Shown piece by piece: positions 4,251 through 5,364 of a stretch of 5,364 bases of DNA. The translations under genes were made by a program, and so were the position numbers. The stretch's first letter is position 1, and each line of letters begins with the position of its first letter. The stretch is from Phycisphaerales bacterium (GTDB lineage Bacteria > Planctomycetota > Phycisphaerae > Phycisphaerales > UBA1924). Where the stretch lies: the NCBI GenBank assembly GCA_029260415.1, contig JAJDDH010000211.1, forward strand, positions 1 through 5,364, written 5' to 3'. The notes under the pieces are model-generated. The model was given only the letters and a program-made list of their open reading frames with translations. It ran no database searches and had not been told where the DNA came from.

Positions 4251-5364
4251 GAGAACAGCCCGTGCAAAAACCAGCGTCGGGGCTGTTCAGGGGCGGATCC
4301 TGCGGTTTCAAAAACCCAGAGCCGCAAGCCTTCCTCATCCTGCAGCCACCAGTAATCGCGTGCCCCGGAGCGCCAGGCGGGATCATCCCACCACCATTCA
4401 GGGGTGATGCGTTCCGGCCCGTCACGCCAGGTGATGCGGTGCTCGCGGCCTTTCAGGCAGAAACTGTGCGGTGTCATCTCCTGCAGGGGTTCTGGATAAC
4501 TCAGGAGACGCACCGGCCTTTCATGATCAGGCCAGTGTGCCGGCTGCGGTTCGTGCAGACTGGCCGCATTGGCAATGAAGGCTCGCTCGGGAATATGGGT
4601 GTCGGCGGGGGCAAAACTCAGGACATGTTCAAAGCCGATACGGTTGCCGATACGGTCAAGCAGGGCGGGCAGGCCTGTCGAGACGGCGCCTTCGGCAAGG
4701 CTCAGGGAGACATCGTCGCGCGGCTCCACCTGGGGCATGGTGACTTGCGCACGCTCGATACCAAAGCCCGCATCAAGGCCGTCGAGATGTTCAGCAATGA
4801 GGCGGGTCAGATGATCCGGCTGATTTACGGGGCTTGAGGTGCCGGCAACGATTGATTGCTGCGTACCGTCAACCCGTTCGATGGCAAAGACAATGCGGCG
4901 GCAGCCCAGGCGCTCCCGGTCCAGGCGCTGACAGAGCTTTGCAGTGAGAATGTCAAGCGCTGCCGCCACATCCGATGTCAGGGCGATGGGTTCGGGAAAG
5001 CCCATGCGCGCCACGTAAGGCGGGCGAAAGGAAAGCGTATCCAAGGGTTCGGGGGCTGCGCCTAAGGCCTGGCGCAGGCGTTCCAGGGTGGCGCGGCCAA
5101 AGCGTTTGGCAAGGGCTGCAGACTGGAGCGGGTAAAGGGCGCCGATGGTGTCGAGCCCCAGACGCTTGAGGGTGGCACAGGTGCCGGGATCAAGCCGCAG
5201 GCCCGCAACGGGAAGGTTGCGCAAAACATCGCGGGCATGGCCAGGCGGGGCAATCATGCCGTCGTCTTTTCCATATCGGGCAAGAGCCCAGGCCGTGCCC
5301 GCCGTGTCAGCCAGGGCGCAGTGGGCGCGCACGCCTAGGCGCGGCAGGCTTGCGGCCAGGGAGG
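4247..5364 (-). CDS. imuB: ImuB, Y-family polymerase-like mutasome protein, N terminus outside window
   Basis: 371 residues are visible and the frame is open through the right edge, so the true start is outside. A GTG at 5332 is an internal valine and not the start. ImuB proteins are usually near 500 aa, so the catalytic-fold N-terminal part is missing here. Visible parts: the ADTAGTAWALARYG segment at about 18-31, a thumb/helix-hairpin-helix region at about 47-95 (LPVAGLRLDPGTCATLKRLG, then IGALYPL and AKRFG), a little-finger-like region at about 100-235, and the conserved C terminus (GPERITPEWWWDD at about 315, ending RRWFLHGLFS). ImuB lacks polymerase activity in studied species and recruits DnaE2 to the beta clamp. 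The stretch where a QxDLF-type clamp motif is often found reads PRDDVSLSL (about 214-222) without the glutamine. It overlaps dnaE2 by 4 nt. imuA and a LexA-controlled promoter are expected to the right. Confidence 0.93.
   Translation of the reverse strand, partial: SLAASLPRLGVRAHCALADTAGTAWALARYGKDDGMIAPPGHARDVLRNLPVAGLRLDPGTCATLKRLGLDTIGALYPLQSAALAKRFGRATLERLRQALGAAPEPLDTLSFRPPYVARMGFPEPIALTSDVAAALDILTAKLCQRLDRERLGCRRIVFAIERVDGTQQSIVAGTSSPVNQPDHLTRLIAEHLDGLDAGFGIERAQVTMPQVEPRDDVSLSLAEGAVSTGLPALLDRIGNRIGFEHVLSFAPADTHIPERAFIANAASLHEPQPAHWPDHERPVRLLSYPEPLQEMTPHSFCLKGREHRITWRDGPERITPEWWWDDPAWRSGARDYWWLQDEEGLRLWVFETAGSAPEQPRRWFLHGLFS

Noticed and set aside
1..5364. CRISPR array, tRNA or rRNA genes
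   Set aside because: No regularly spaced repeats and no cloverleaf or conserved rRNA segments were seen on either strand. The inverted repeats present are explained by the MITE and the intergenic hairpins.

Overview
The window looks like chromosome from a GC-rich alphaproteobacterium. Three things point there: an imuB-dnaE2 mutasome operon, a small palindromic intergenic repeat (ATCCCGGG-CTTGA-CCCGGGAT) of a type common between genes in that class, and Shine-Dalgarno and codon use that fit. No genus can be named from the sequence alone. Every gene recognised here lies on the minus strand, so the biological reading order is right to left.

Right part (993-5364): the 3' portion of imuB, cut by the window edge, overlaps the start of a full-length dnaE2 (imuC, 1085 aa) by 4 nt (GTGA on the minus strand). 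ImuB is a non-catalytic Y-family polymerase relative that links the error-prone DNA polymerase DnaE2 to the replication clamp. Together, usually with ImuA (expected just past the right edge), they perform SOS-induced mutagenic translesion synthesis.

Middle part (273-975): a small GIY-YIG endonuclease-family gene (96 codons when restored) is broken by a 260-bp non-coding element. The element has 31-bp terminal inverted repeats with one mismatch and a 3-bp target duplication (TAA). Removing the element plus one copy of the TAA restores a continuous reading frame through the expected family sequence, so this is a clear MITE-type insertion. The interior of the element consists of two long hairpins. 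The module is bracketed by two direct copies of a 34-nt GC-rich hairpin sequence. The right copy has a T-run that would stop plus-strand transcription.

Left part (1-196): a 20-residue ORF in which half the residues are aromatic (6 Tyr, 3 Trp, 1 Phe), with Cys at positions 2 and 19. It has a good ribosome binding site and an upstream hairpin, and a strong GC-rich hairpin lies 30 nt past its stop. The layout resembles an aromatic amino acid leader peptide with an attenuator for a gene off the left edge, but it could also be a stand-alone small protein followed by its terminator. This and the MITE are the least ordinary parts of the window.
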